IMG/VR virus record: IMGVR_UViG_3300042346_000173
Coordinates: 1 to 34,617 of that record
Length of the DNA stretch: 34,617 nt
Source of the DNA: a virus
Strand: one strand, 5' to 3'
Under the pieces are notes generated by a model. That model worked only from the letters and a program-made list of their open reading frames with translations. It searched no databases and was not told the DNA's origin. Position 1 is the stretch's first letter. Every line of letters begins with the position of its first letter. Below are positions 7,751 through 17,400 of the stretch, piece after piece. The position numbers were made by a program, and so were the translations under genes.

Positions 7751-8035
7751 CTAACTGATATATGCGCCGTAACCTGCCGATGTTAAAGCCGCAACTTCGG
7801 CGGCGTCAACAATGTTATCTGATCCACCCCAATAAACTTTGCTAATCGTGGTGATGTCGTTCGGTTCGTTTTCTGTGAACGTGCCGTCAGTCAACAAGAA
7901 CACGTTTCTGCCCCGTGGTTCGTTGTCAAAATGTTTGAACAGGTTGAAAGCCAAACGGACTTCTTCGGATGCAAACTCGTTCGGTGGGATACCGAGCGCC
8001 ACGAAGTCGTCTGTAGGTGGGTTAAAGATACTCAT
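7751..8035 (-). CDS. Small protein sharing the C-terminal domain of its neighbour (94 aa)
   Basis: The C-terminal half (about residues 45-94) reads LLTDGTFTENEP...SKVYWGGSDNIV...LTSAGYGAYIS. It aligns with the end of the upstream 358-residue protein (KLVDGTFTEVEQ...SKVYWGGTKNFV...LVSAGYGSYVT). The N-terminal half is different. The ATG overlaps the upstream stop (ATGA). It looks like a partial duplication of an attachment or chaperone-like domain. The function is unknown. Confidence 0.75.
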   Translation of the reverse strand: MSIFNPPTDDFVALGIPPNEFASEEVRLAFNLFKHFDNEPRGRNVFLLTDGTFTENEPNDITTISKVYWGGSDNIVDAAEVAALTSAGYGAYIS

Positions 8036-9108
8036 GTTACGTAACTACCATAGCCTGCTGATACAAGTTCGTCTTTTTCTTCTTGGGTTACAAAGTTCTT
8101 GGTGCCACCCCAATAAACTTTTGACACTTGATCGTATTCGCGTTGTTCAACTTCGGTGAATGTGCCGTCAACCAGTTTGTATACGTTCACACCAGCGTAT
8201 TGTGGGTCGGCGTAACGGAACAGTCGACCAGGGATACTTGTATCAAACCTGTCGGCTGAACGTATCTCGGTTGTTGACGGTGTACGGAACAGCAACAGTT
8301 TGGTCTGTGTGGCGCTCTGTGTGCCTGTACCTGTGGCTGTGGCTGTGCGCTGGCAGACACGGGCCGAAATAATGCTGCGGGTACCGGTACCTGAGCCTGT
8401 AGCAGTACGGGACCTTGTAGTGAAACTTGTGGTGCTGGATGCCCCTGAGCCGTTCCCTGTTGCGCTACGAGGGGCGATATGAAGCGGGGTGGCACTAGAT
8501 GACCCCAACCCTGACGCTGACGCTGTACGGGCGCGTGTGACCTCAAACGTGTTTGATGATGTACCTGTGCCTGAAGCAGTAGCGGTACGCAAAACGACAC
8601 GCAAACCTGTAGCAGTCTGAGAACCCGTACCTGAACCTGACGCTGTGAAAGCACGAACAACGTTATTAACAGCAACAGACGAACCTGTACCAGAACCCGT
8701 AGCGGTACGGGGCGCAATATGCAAACCAGTAGCACCACCAGCAGTAGTACCCTGACCACTAGCAGTAGCGGATCGGGGAACAACACGTTCACCTTCAGCA
8801 ACACTAGAACCAGTACCAGACCCCAATGCCGTACGTTTGGCGACAAGCACAATCGCTGTTGATGATGAACCTAACCCTGACGCTGACGCCGTACGCCCAA
8901 CTATCCGTAGACCTGACGCCGATTGTGTACCTGTGCCTGCACCTGTGGCGGTACGTGCGGTTACACCACGAAAGAAACCTTGAGTGTTCGCAAACGGTGA
9001 CGCAAAATAAATAACTTTGCGTGGCGCATAATTAGGTACCTCGGCGAATTCCCTGAACCCAGGGGTGTCCGTGAACCCGAAAGTAAAATCGGTGACTCCA
9101 GTAGCCAT
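8032..9108 (-). CDS. Ser/Thr/Gly repeat virion protein (358 aa)
   Basis: About eleven tandem repeats of about 20 residues run from residue 52 to 273, with consensus R[TS]AT-x-SGTG-x-[ST]SAT followed by a short hydrophobic stretch ending in R. The first 50 residues (MATGVTDFTFGFTDTPGFRE) and the last 85 (ending SKVYWGGTKNFV then AGYGSYVT) are not repetitive. Such periodic Ser/Thr-rich proteins form beta-solenoid or extended stalk structures on virions. It is followed by two glycosyltransferases, so the many Thr and Ser side chains could be glycosylated. A capsid fibre or tail spike stalk are both possible. Confidence 0.75.
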   Translation of the reverse strand: MATGVTDFTFGFTDTPGFREFAEVPNYAPRKVIYFASPFANTQGFFRGVTARTATGAGTGTQSASGLRIVGRTASASGLGSSSTAIVLVAKRTALGSGTGSSVAEGERVVPRSATASGQGTTAGGATGLHIAPRTATGSGTGSSVAVNNVVRAFTASGSGTGSQTATGLRVVLRTATASGTGTSSNTFEVTRARTASASGLGSSSATPLHIAPRSATGNGSGASSTTSFTTRSRTATGSGTGTRSIISARVCQRTATATGTGTQSATQTKLLLFRTPSTTEIRSADRFDTSIPGRLFRYADPQYAGVNVYKLVDGTFTEVEQREYDQVSKVYWGGTKNFVTQEEKDELVSAGYGSYVT

Positions 9109-9122
9109 AGGGCTACCTCACC

Positions 9123-9485
9123 CTAATCGAGGCTGAGAGTTAACGCGGTGATCTGAAACGTGTCACCGGCAGTAACAGCCGCAGACGACGACAAAGCGCC
9201 AGTCCACAAACAGTTACCCGCAGTTGAATTATCCCACAAAGAAAAATGCGAATAAGTTTCCGTAGTGGAAACATTGGTCCATTCGATAGTTGCCGAAGCA
9301 GCCATAGAACCGCTTGAAGCCGCACTAAACGTAACTTCTTTACGAGTTGTTTCCGTAGCAGCATTGCTTGTACCTGCTTCACCAGGATCACCTGTGTGCA
9401 GTTTTGTGTAAACGTTGCTAACCGAAAACGATTGTGCGCGGAGAGCATCCAAAAATTTGTTTTCTGCGTAATTAGAAATAGACAT
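9123..9485 (-). CDS. Conserved phage structural protein, LHTGDPG family (120 aa)
   Basis: It begins MSISNYAENKFLDALRAQSF and has YTKLHTGDPGEAGTSNAATE (about 26-45), then a series of Thr/Ala-rich strands. This is a signature I recognise from small structural proteins in many phages, including some annotated as tail fibre or capsid-associated proteins. It lies directly after the capsid protein and its terminator, and 14 bases before the repeat protein. No membrane segments or catalytic motifs are seen. Confidence 0.7.
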   Translation of the reverse strand: MSISNYAENKFLDALRAQSFSVSNVYTKLHTGDPGEAGTSNAATETTRKEVTFSAASSGSMAASATIEWTNVSTTETYSHFSLWDNSTAGNCLWTGALSSSAAVTAGDTFQITALTLSLD

Positions 9486-9511
9486 TTGTTACCTCACACG
9501 AAATAATAGCA

Positions 9512-9551
9512 GAACGAGAAAAGGGGTCAGGCAGGGGAAAAGCCTGACCCC
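9512..9551 (-). terminator. Rho-independent terminator after the capsid gene
   Basis: On the minus strand a perfect 10-bp stem (GGGGTCAGGC and GCCTGACCCC) with a 9-base loop is followed by TTTTCTCGTT. It lies 30 bases after the capsid stop codon. It should end or thin out transcripts from the capsid promoter, separating scaffold/capsid output from the tail genes. Confidence 0.9.
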
Positions 9552-9580
9552 CCTCTCAACTTACAACTGAACTATATGGT

Positions 9581-10540
9581 TCAGGCGCCGAGGCTTGAAG
9601 CCGACTCGATACGACGAAGCGAAGCCTCGCGGAATCGAGCATAGCCACCGAGCCAGTACCAACCGACAGGTTGGAAACGTGACAACACATCAACTACTGG
9701 ACCGCGTACGACACGTGGGAACGCGCCGTTGCCGTCAACGATTGAGTGTGCCTTCGCCAAAGCCTGACGGCCTGCGATGTGTGTGCAGTAAGCATCAACT
9801 GTTCCAGTCGATCCTGAACCGTTTGAGGCGTTCTCAAAGATTTTGGCTCGTGGAGTCTCAATGAAACGGACACCTTCAAAAGCGCCGATTTCACCGTTGT
9901 AGATGCCTGCTGGATCGCTGTACACGTGCGGGTCACGCCACGATGCTACGCCTGTCTCCTTGCGAAGATCGTACGAAACGTCTGGGTGAATGTAACCCAT
10001 GTACATGCCATTGAACGAAACTGCGTTCGCTTTGCGAAGTGCAGCAACAACCTTGCGGATGTCGTTTGCTTCAATGATGTCCGTTGCTTCAATTTCGGTG
10101 CGAGCAGTTGGGGTTGTTGAACCGCCACCACCGTAGACAACGTTTGTTCCTGCGGACAGTACCTCGCGGATAACACCGTCAACCGAGATACCTGCGTTGT
10201 AACCAACGAGGTTAGCGGCTGCCGAATCCACATCAAGGAACGATGTGCCACGAAGTTTCGCTGTTGTGTTTACGGCGTTGCCGTATTCTTCCAACGTTAC
10301 TTCAACTTGGCTGTCGCCCATAACTACTGGAGTTACGTCTGTGTCCTCAGTAAGTGTCGAAGTCTTTTCAGCGAGATCGTTGAAAATTGTGAACTTGACC
10401 GATGAACCTGGCATTGCTTGTGCGACCGGCATAACGTCTGCGACCGCATCGAACAAAAGTTCGCTACGAAGCGCAAAATACGCAATCCGATCAAATGCAA
10501 CCTGATCTGTGAGAAGGCTGCTTGTTTGTGTTTTTGACAT
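9581..10540 (-). CDS. Major capsid protein, HK97-fold, N4 gp56-like
   Basis: The 319-residue protein has the layout of the N4 gp56 family of coat proteins: an N-terminal helix, DLAEKTSTLTEDTDVTPV, then the conserved GNAVNTTAKLRGTSFLDV (about 87-104), a GMYMGYIHPDVSYDLRKETG segment (about 179-198) and GEIGAFEGVRFIETPRAK (about 217-234). Length fits the family. It follows the scaffold gene, has an AGGA ribosome site, and is bracketed by an upstream hairpin and a downstream terminator. These are signs of high, separately tuned expression. No delta domain is visible; a separate scaffold is encoded instead. Confidence 0.85.
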   Translation of the reverse strand: MSKTQTSSLLTDQVAFDRIAYFALRSELLFDAVADVMPVAQAMPGSSVKFTIFNDLAEKTSTLTEDTDVTPVVMGDSQVEVTLEEYGNAVNTTAKLRGTSFLDVDSAAANLVGYNAGISVDGVIREVLSAGTNVVYGGGGSTTPTARTEIEATDIIEANDIRKVVAALRKANAVSFNGMYMGYIHPDVSYDLRKETGVASWRDPHVYSDPAGIYNGEIGAFEGVRFIETPRAKIFENASNGSGSTGTVDAYCTHIAGRQALAKAHSIVDGNGAFPRVVRGPVVDVLSRFQPVGWYWLGGYARFREASLRRIESASSLGA

Positions 10541-10558
10541 TTCCTGTTATTGCTTTCT

Positions 10559-10584
10559 CCCGACAGGAACGGGAGTCCTGCGGG
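10559..10584 (-). promoter_or_regulatory. Hairpin between scaffold and capsid genes
   Basis: Directly after the scaffold stop, the minus strand forms CCCG-CAGGA with TCCTG-T-CGGG (nine pairs, one bulged base, 7-base loop CTCCCGT). No U-run follows. It lies about 18 bases before the capsid start, so it may stabilise the capsid mRNA 5' end after processing, or set the scaffold-to-coat ratio. Confidence 0.6.
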
Positions 10585-11034
10585 CTAGATGTTTTCTGCT
10601 TCTTGCCTTGCTTGAGCCAAAATCTGCATCACTTCGTCTTGATTTCGAGCCTGATTAAGTTTCGTGTTCCAATCAGCAACAGGTTCGCTGGTTTCACCCG
10701 CACGTTGCGCCTTTGTAAGACGGTTCCACGCATCTGCCTCAGATTTAACCTGAGCGTTTTGCGCTTCTTTGTGGATGAGATTCGCTTCTTCTGCAGCCGA
10801 CCGAATTGCTTCGGGTGTGAACTCGCCGTCATAACCTTTGACGAAGTATTTAGACATCGGGGAATCCATTGGAACTCCCGCTTTCATAAACGCATACTCG
10901 CGTTTAATAGCGTCTGCTTCGACAAGTGCTTGCTCTTTTGCTTTCAACTCTTTTTCAAGTTGACGCATCCGCGCCCGCACAGGGTCTTTCGGTGTTTCTT
11001 CAGTCTCGTCATCGAACTCGTTGACGTTTGACAT
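10585..11034 (-). CDS. Scaffold protein (149 aa)
   Basis: A highly charged, helical protein with no Cys. The N-terminal 20 residues are acidic (MSNVNEFDDETEETPKDPVR), followed by a long coiled coil (about 20-50, RMRQLEKELKAKEQALVEAD) and a second charged helix (about 78-120). It sits directly upstream of the coat gene, where scaffolds are encoded, and its size and composition fit. GGAG lies seven bases before the ATG. A strong promoter and a 110-base leader precede it. Confidence 0.75.
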   Translation of the reverse strand: MSNVNEFDDETEETPKDPVRARMRQLEKELKAKEQALVEADAIKREYAFMKAGVPMDSPMSKYFVKGYDGEFTPEAIRSAAEEANLIHKEAQNAQVKSEADAWNRLTKAQRAGETSEPVADWNTKLNQARNQDEVMQILAQARQEAENI

Positions 11035-11147
11035 GGCTCACTCCTTCTGCCCACGTCACATTGGAGGATCGTGACGGCTGCATAACTCACCCTTGTTTCA
11101 CGATAAAGTCGGGGATTCTCTACCGGTGTTCTTTTGGGAACAAACGA

Positions 11148-11178
11148 AGTGTAGCACACCCCTATACAGGGATGTCAA
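11148..11178 (-). promoter_or_regulatory. Promoter for scaffold and capsid genes
   Basis: On the minus strand TTGACA (11178-11173), a 19-base spacer and TACACT (11153-11148), the latter preceded by TGC to make an extended -10. It lies in the only sizeable gap (152 bases) of the virion block. The spacer contains CCCTGTATAGGG, an inverted repeat that could bind a regulator. Confidence 0.7.
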
Positions 11179-11186
11179 CAATATGG

Positions 11187-12260
11187 TTATTGTGCTTCGC
11201 CGACACCTGTTTCAACGGTTCCAGATGTTGCGCCGGTCGTTCTAGCGAACCCGCCACCACCCTGGAATTCGCCTAAACGCGCACGTTTACGTTCTTCCAA
11301 AGCCTGTATTGCGGCAACATCGTAACCGAAAGCGGCCCCAATTTTTTGTGCTTCAGTAAGGGCTTCTTCGCTACCCATCTCCGTATAAAGACCAGCCAAC
11401 TGTCCCGCTTTGGTGAACGCTTGTTGTGCTTCATCGGGTGTGTATCCACGTGCGATCAAATCTTCTGCGCTTAATGCCGTCAACTGGAATCCTGCTTGTT
11501 CTTTGGCTCGTGCAGCAACTTTTGCAGCTTCAGCTTGACGAGTCAAAATAGGTGCAGCCCGTTCAGGATCAAGGAAATAAGCAGCCAACCCTGCTTCGTT
11601 TACACCGTACAGTTCTTGCATCTGCCGTTTAACTTCAGGGTCAGCATCCTGTACTGCTCGAAAACCGTTTTGTATACGATCCTGTAATTCTGATACCGAC
11701 ACGTCGCCTTCAAGCAGTCGGGTGAAATCGTCTGTTTGATCGTAGAAACCTGGTGGCAATCCATTAGATTGCATTAGTCGACGGTAACTGTTTTCTAGTT
11801 CCAAATAAGATGCTGGGTCTAGTTCGGCTAAACCTTTTTTGGCTCGTGCCGCGTTTGCTGCAAACCGTTTCTTATATGTGTCTTGTTCACGAATAGCAAA
11901 AATTAGTGCGTCAGGATTATTGATATCTACTTCTTGTCGTGCATAGACACCATACAAATAGTCTGAAAGATCGCTCAATCCGTAGGTTGCTAATACTGCT
12001 CGAATAGTGTTCTTTGCGTCTTGTGATGGTGTAAACCGTCTTGATTCACGGTCAAGCGCAGCAGATTCACGATCAAGTCTGGCAATACGTTCAGCAGATT
12101 CACGATCCAAACGGGCGATGCGTTCCGCTTCAGTTTCACCGCTGTCATCTGTTGGAAGTTTTGGAAAATCTGGTAAATTAACCGGTAAATCAACCGGTGT
12201 TTCATATCCACTACCGCCTGCGCCGCCATCAAGCATTTGTTCGTTACTCACATTACTCAT
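11187..12260 (-). CDS. Probable internal virion protein (357 aa)
   Basis: An acidic, helical protein without recognisable enzyme motifs. Residues about 42-72 contain a tandem repeat of ERIARLDRESA (two copies and a partial third), predicted to form a coiled coil. The middle is rich in Ala, Glu and Arg (for example AAKVAARAKEQAGF). The C-terminus is Gly/Thr-rich (EFQGGGGFARTTGATSG). The stop precedes the capsid promoter and the start overlaps the upstream stop. Its place between portal and scaffold suggests a core or ejected protein. Confidence 0.55.
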   Translation of the reverse strand: MSNVSNEQMLDGGAGGSGYETPVDLPVNLPDFPKLPTDDSGETEAERIARLDRESAERIARLDRESAALDRESRRFTPSQDAKNTIRAVLATYGLSDLSDYLYGVYARQEVDINNPDALIFAIREQDTYKKRFAANAARAKKGLAELDPASYLELENSYRRLMQSNGLPPGFYDQTDDFTRLLEGDVSVSELQDRIQNGFRAVQDADPEVKRQMQELYGVNEAGLAAYFLDPERAAPILTRQAEAAKVAARAKEQAGFQLTALSAEDLIARGYTPDEAQQAFTKAGQLAGLYTEMGSEEALTEAQKIGAAFGYDVAAIQALEERKRARLGEFQGGGGFARTTGATSGTVETGVGEAQ

Positions 12261-13750
12261 TATTGGACCTTTCCAAACGCACGAGCAATAGCCAAACCAA
12301 TACTCGTAGCATCCTGATTAGCCTGCTTAGTAAACGAATACTTATACTTATCGTTAGTACGCAACTCAGTCTCCCACTCAGACATCGACAACACACGCGG
12401 CTGCCCATCCTTACGATAATTCAAAGCATCACTAAAATCCGTAGCAAAATTAATCGTGTTAGGGTCCAACTCCAAAAGCCTTGCAGCCTTCTCCTTATAC
12501 GAAGCAGACAAATCCTCTAACGTCAAACCAGCATCAATCTGTTCCGACAAATGCCCATACGTTGCCTTCGCGGCAAGACGGGCCTTACGAATCAAATCAT
12601 CACGAGAAACAGCCACACCATCAGCGTTCGGCGTACCAGCCAAAACCTGCTCAACTTGCGAATCGGCAAAATCAAAAAAGTATTGTTTACCAATATCCTT
12701 CAAAGCCAAATATGGTGTTGAAGCGCGAACTTCCTTAACCGCTAGATCATTAACATATTTGCCGTCAACTTTGCTGAACAGTTCAGCGTAAGCCTGCTGT
12801 TTAAGGTTGTCGCCCTCATACCCGAACTGTGTGGCTTTCGTCAAAAACTTTGCCAAATTACCTGAACCCCAAGTAAAGTTACCGATAGCGGCTGACAACT
12901 CTCGACCTTTTTTACTACTTTCAAGCCCACGGTAAAACGAAGTACCAATGTATCTTCGATCAAATTCTTCATCAGTCATTATCTGTTTACCGGTTTTTGG
13001 GTCAATCGCTTTAGAGAACAAAGTAAACACATCCGCATATTTAGTGCGGTCAAGATCGGTAAACATCCAACTGTATTGCGGATAGTTCTCTTTAAATAAC
13101 GGCTCCCACGATTTATCCTCGGCACCAAGCGCAGCAGTTTTATCAGTCTTTACTGCCTGTCGAGCAACCTTACGGTTCTCCGGTGTATCAGGCAAATTAA
13201 GTTCAACAAGTTTCGCATCAACTGCTCTTTTTAAAACCTTTGCCCCATCTGTGCCGCCCCCCGTTGACGCAGTTGGTAAGGTTTCCGTTTTGGTTGGCTC
13301 AACTATTTGTTGCCCAGATTTTTTGGCTTCCGCATTTGCCGCTTTCAAACGGGCATCCTCGGCACGAGTATTAAGAACCAAGTTGCGGGAAATTAAAGCC
13401 TTATCAGTTTGGCTTGTTAAACGAGTAAGACTTTCATTTGCAAATTGCAAATTGCTTTGTGCTTTGCGTATTTCTTCTACTGAAACTTTAGTAACATATT
13501 CTTCAGGCTTACTAAAAACGTTTAATTTTAATTCAAGTTCATCTTGTAGTCTTTTAACAGCTTGTTGTGCTTCTTCAATTTTTGCAGTTTTTTCTTTACC
13601 TGCCGTAACTTCTGGTTTTTGTTTTTCTTTAAGTTCACCAAGTAGCGTTTTGGCATCTTCTAAATTGTAAGTCACACCTTCGTAAACAAACCTTTGACCG
13701 CCACTATCAACAAATTCTTGAAGTTTTTTAATATCGTCTGCAATAGCCAT
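12260..13750 (-). CDS. Probable internal virion protein (496 aa)
   Basis: The N-terminal 150 residues form a charged coiled coil (KEKTAKIEEAQQAVKRLQDE at about 52-71, then SVEEIRKAQSNLQFANESL). The remainder is helical, with YKEKAARLLELDPNTINFAT near the C-terminus and no cofactor motif. Starts and stops overlap with neighbours (TAATG), so it is translated with the other internal proteins. I could not assign a family. Length and position resemble ejection proteins of short-tailed phages. Confidence 0.55.
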   Translation of the reverse strand: MAIADDIKKLQEFVDSGGQRFVYEGVTYNLEDAKTLLGELKEKQKPEVTAGKEKTAKIEEAQQAVKRLQDELELKLNVFSKPEEYVTKVSVEEIRKAQSNLQFANESLTRLTSQTDKALISRNLVLNTRAEDARLKAANAEAKKSGQQIVEPTKTETLPTASTGGGTDGAKVLKRAVDAKLVELNLPDTPENRKVARQAVKTDKTAALGAEDKSWEPLFKENYPQYSWMFTDLDRTKYADVFTLFSKAIDPKTGKQIMTDEEFDRRYIGTSFYRGLESSKKGRELSAAIGNFTWGSGNLAKFLTKATQFGYEGDNLKQQAYAELFSKVDGKYVNDLAVKEVRASTPYLALKDIGKQYFFDFADSQVEQVLAGTPNADGVAVSRDDLIRKARLAAKATYGHLSEQIDAGLTLEDLSASYKEKAARLLELDPNTINFATDFSDALNYRKDGQPRVLSMSEWETELRTNDKYKYSFTKQANQDATSIGLAIARAFGKVQ

Positions 13751-14466
13751 TACGCCCCCAAAGCCTTAATACGGGCATCCATTATTGCAGCCAAATTGCC
13801 GGCAGCAAAACTCTGTGCCTCAGGTTGAAACTGTTGAAGAATCTTCTGCTCGGCAAACACCGAAGGATCAGTCGCCGCCTCATACACACCACCAGCAGCC
13901 TGACGTTGGCCCTCAGCAATTTCCATTTGCCTAAACCCGCCAGCAATCCTGTTCGCAGTCATCTCATCAATCTCATACCCCAACAGTTCCCTTGATGATC
14001 TTCGAACCAAAGTTTTCACATCATCCGGTGAAGTGACACGAATAGACGGAGCCTTCTTCGCATAACTACTGTTCGGTACACGTTGCATAAACTCGTTGTA
14101 AGCCTGAAAATATGGTTTGCCTGCAAGGTTGGCGTAAGTTAAAAGATCACCGAAAGCTGCATAGTCTTTATCTTCAAAACCTGTACCTGGGTCATAACCA
14201 GAAATTTTGGTTGCTAAACCTGTAAGTATTTTTTTGCGTTCTGTTTCATTAAGGTTGTTTAGAAGTACCCGTGGGTCGTTTCGTATGTCGTAAAAACGTG
14301 AAGTAATCTTGCCCGTTTTAGGGTCTTTTTGCAAATACGGAAGTTGCCCTGTCGGGGAAGCATAGTCAGCAGGCAACCCTGTAGTAAACGAAACAGATAC
14401 ACCACCGCCAGGAATAGCACCAAGTACCCCTTCTGCGGGGTTAACTGGTTTAGTATCTTCAGCCAT
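13750..14466 (-). CDS. Hypothetical virion protein (238 aa)
   Basis: The N-terminus is Gly/Pro-rich (NPAEGVLGAIPGGGVSVSFT), followed by helical segments such as DEMTANRIAGGFRQMEIAEG (about 167-186) and an Ala-rich end, SFAAGNLAAIMDARIKALGA. I recognise no motif. It is joined by overlaps of one base to the 1568-residue gene before it and to the 496-residue gene after it. A small internal or assembly protein is the simplest reading. Confidence 0.5.
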   Translation of the reverse strand: MAEDTKPVNPAEGVLGAIPGGGVSVSFTTGLPADYASPTGQLPYLQKDPKTGKITSRFYDIRNDPRVLLNNLNETERKKILTGLATKISGYDPGTGFEDKDYAAFGDLLTYANLAGKPYFQAYNEFMQRVPNSSYAKKAPSIRVTSPDDVKTLVRRSSRELLGYEIDEMTANRIAGGFRQMEIAEGQRQAAGGVYEAATDPSVFAEQKILQQFQPEAQSFAAGNLAAIMDARIKALGA

Positions 14467-17400
14467 TATTCATCAACCTCTTGTAAAAGTAACCGGTCAT
14501 ACATTCTAGCGAAATTAGGATATTGTTCTTTCAAAGTAACAGCATACTCTCTTAGATATCCACGCAAATCTGCGGCGTTCTTGCTACGGTCAATGCCACT
14601 CAAACCACGGTTAGTAGCCTCAACCAATACGGCTTCACGGGTTTGCAAATACTGTCGAGCCGCTTCAGCGATGTCATTGTCGGCAAGACTTGGATCGTTA
14701 ACAGCCCTAGTCAGTTCATCGATTTGGGTTTTTAATTTGTTCGGGTCAAATGTGCCGGTAGTGAAACCTGGGTACATTTCACCCAAATACTCACGGAAAT
14801 CACGCAAATACTGTTTCTGTTCAGCGTTCGGATACGGGCCAACCAAATCTTGTACTTGACGGTATTGGCTGTACGCCGCATATTTTTGTGCTGCTTCCAA
14901 AGTTTCTTGTGGGGTGAGCCGTTCACGTTGGCCTTTTTCTAACTGGCGACTGTAAACCTGCCAGTCAAGATCGGTGCCACCCTCGACAAAGAACCCTGCC
15001 ACCCCAGAGTATTTGCGGAACAATGCTGGATTGGCGCGTTCAAAGTCACCGAACTGTTTGCTTGCTTGCAAACCACCATAAACGGCTTTAGTTTTGCCCG
15101 ACAAATATACGAACACGTCTTCGCCGTAAGTGTCCAAGAATCGTGGGATTGCGCTGTCATAATCTTCTAGTTGCAGTTTGCGCAACTCCATTGACAAAAG
15201 GTTTACCGCAACATCTCCTTGTTTGGTTTCCACAGTAAATTTGTTTGTTGGTCGAGAAGGCCCTAAAAACTGTCCAATGCCCCGCAAAACAGTTAAGAAC
15301 CTTGCTTTGTTGATGGTGTCCTCGTATAGTTGGTCGCGCCCATCGTCGGTTGTTAAATCGTATTTAGTTGTTGTCGCTAACGCTTGATATGTTTCCATGA
15401 AAGTGTTACCGAATGTGTCAGCTGATTCAGGCGAAGAAAAGAAACCTTGTTCAACTTTTTTGAACCATGCAGGCATAGCCGTGTTTAACAATGCTTGGAA
15501 TGTGCCGCCTTCGCCTTTTACATCTATTTCACCGTAAGGCAAAATAATTGATTTAATAAAATCTGTTTGCGGAATATCTTTCAATAATGCTGAAGCACTA
15601 ATTTGTGCTACTGGCCCTAAACCTGGTTTAACATCCAAACCCATTAACACGCCTTTAACTGGTGCTTGCAAAGTTGATTTAACACCTGGACCGCCACCGA
15701 TAATGCTGGTTGCTAAATGAGTGAAACCTTGCGAAAACGGGTAATCAAACGACCATTCACCTGTTTGTGGATCGGTGTAAAAGAACCCTCGACCATCGCC
15801 ATCAGGGTCGGCTTCTTGTCCTCGATCAACAATAAGTTGTGTTTTACGCAAAGCGTTAAGGTTTGGTAACGGTATGCCGCCTGTTTCTACTGTGTAAATA
15901 CGGCTGATGCGTCGAAAGAACTCTGCTTGCGCTTGACCGAACGGAATGACAATACGAGCAACATCAATGAGGTTGTTTCGTTCAGATGAGTCGTACAACA
16001 TTTTGGACAAATCATCCAATGCCGCACCTTTAGCAAATTCGTCAACATCATCTAAAGACAATGTGCCGTCAAGTCGTGACGGGTTTGCTTGCAAATCAAG
16101 CAACTTTTGCCACCTGTCACCCACAACTGGTCGTGATGGTCTAAACAATCTTGAAACCATGTCACCGAAATCTGCACTATCACCAACATAATCCGATGGG
16201 CTGATTCCAGCATCAGCGGCTTTGCGGGTAACGTTCGCAATCAAAGTATCAAGATCAGCCGGTGAAAGCGATGTAGCTAGTTCGTCAACAGCCCAAGAGT
16301 AATAACGTTGCTTAAACGCTGGTGCGCGTTCAATGTACGCTGTCGGTTTGCGAGACATGAACCCAAAAAATCTGTCCATTGTGTTATCCCAGTTTTCTTT
16401 GAAACCACGTTTACCAAGATCAGCAGATACACGAACTTCGTGTGCCATAACTTGTGCGATGTTTGGATCGTTGTAAATATCTGTTCGAGCCAACAAGTTT
16501 TGTAATTCTTTTGTTGATTCGCCATCTTTGAAAGCAAACGGTCTAACAATGTTTTCGTCGTTTGCGTCAACACGAACCGTCATTATACGACTGTTTTTTC
16601 TTGAAGGGTTAACAGGTATTTCTTGTACGGTTCCACGGAAAGAAGAATCCCAACCGAACGTTCTAGCACTAATTGTTTGTGGTGGTAACAAACCAGTTGA
16701 AACAGCGATACGCAAACTGTCATGGCCGCCGACATTCACGTTAAAACGTGCGCGATAATTGTCTAGCAATAAACGCAAATTGTGGTCGTCATTTAAGTCA
16801 ATCGATACTTTGCCGGACCAACCGCCACGCCCATTATTTGCATCACGATCCCAAACACTTCTACCATTAACGTGATAGTCCTGTTGGTCACGAAACCATT
16901 TCTGGCCATCAGGATCGGTTCGGATATAGTTAATTAGTTGATCGTCGGTGTCACCCAAAGCAATCCTGCGCACCAAAGGATCGGCGTTTAGCAAACCAAT
17001 TTGGTCGCCGTGTGCTTCAACAACTTTAGATTCAGGGGCTTCATACCGTTTAACATCCTCAAAAGTGCCTGACCTTCTAGACATTTTGGTTGGATAAGAC
17101 GGATCACTATAATGACCTGTTACAGCAACACCTGTTGCTTTTCGGTAATCTTCCATACCATTGATGGCTTCATCAAAAAGTTCGCCTCGAATATCTCCGA
17201 TGCCTTTACGCCCGATTTTGCCACCAAGCCAACGATGAGCCGACCATTGCATGTGTTGAAGCGGGTGACGAAAAACGCTAGTAACAGGTTTTTGTGACAA
17301 AGCCAAACTGATTTGTCCTTCAGCAAGATTACGAACCGTATAGCCACCTGTAGCCAAAATAATTTTCTTAAAAAATTCTTCTTGAAAACCAACTATTGCC

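Noticed and set aside
8187-8852. Val/Leu-rich minus-strand frame and a plus-strand frame at 8300-8482
   Set aside because: Out-of-frame shadows of the 20-residue repeat gene at 8032-9108.
8330-8950. CRISPR array
   Set aside because: The repeats are in-frame protein repeats with no constant spacer length or unique spacers.
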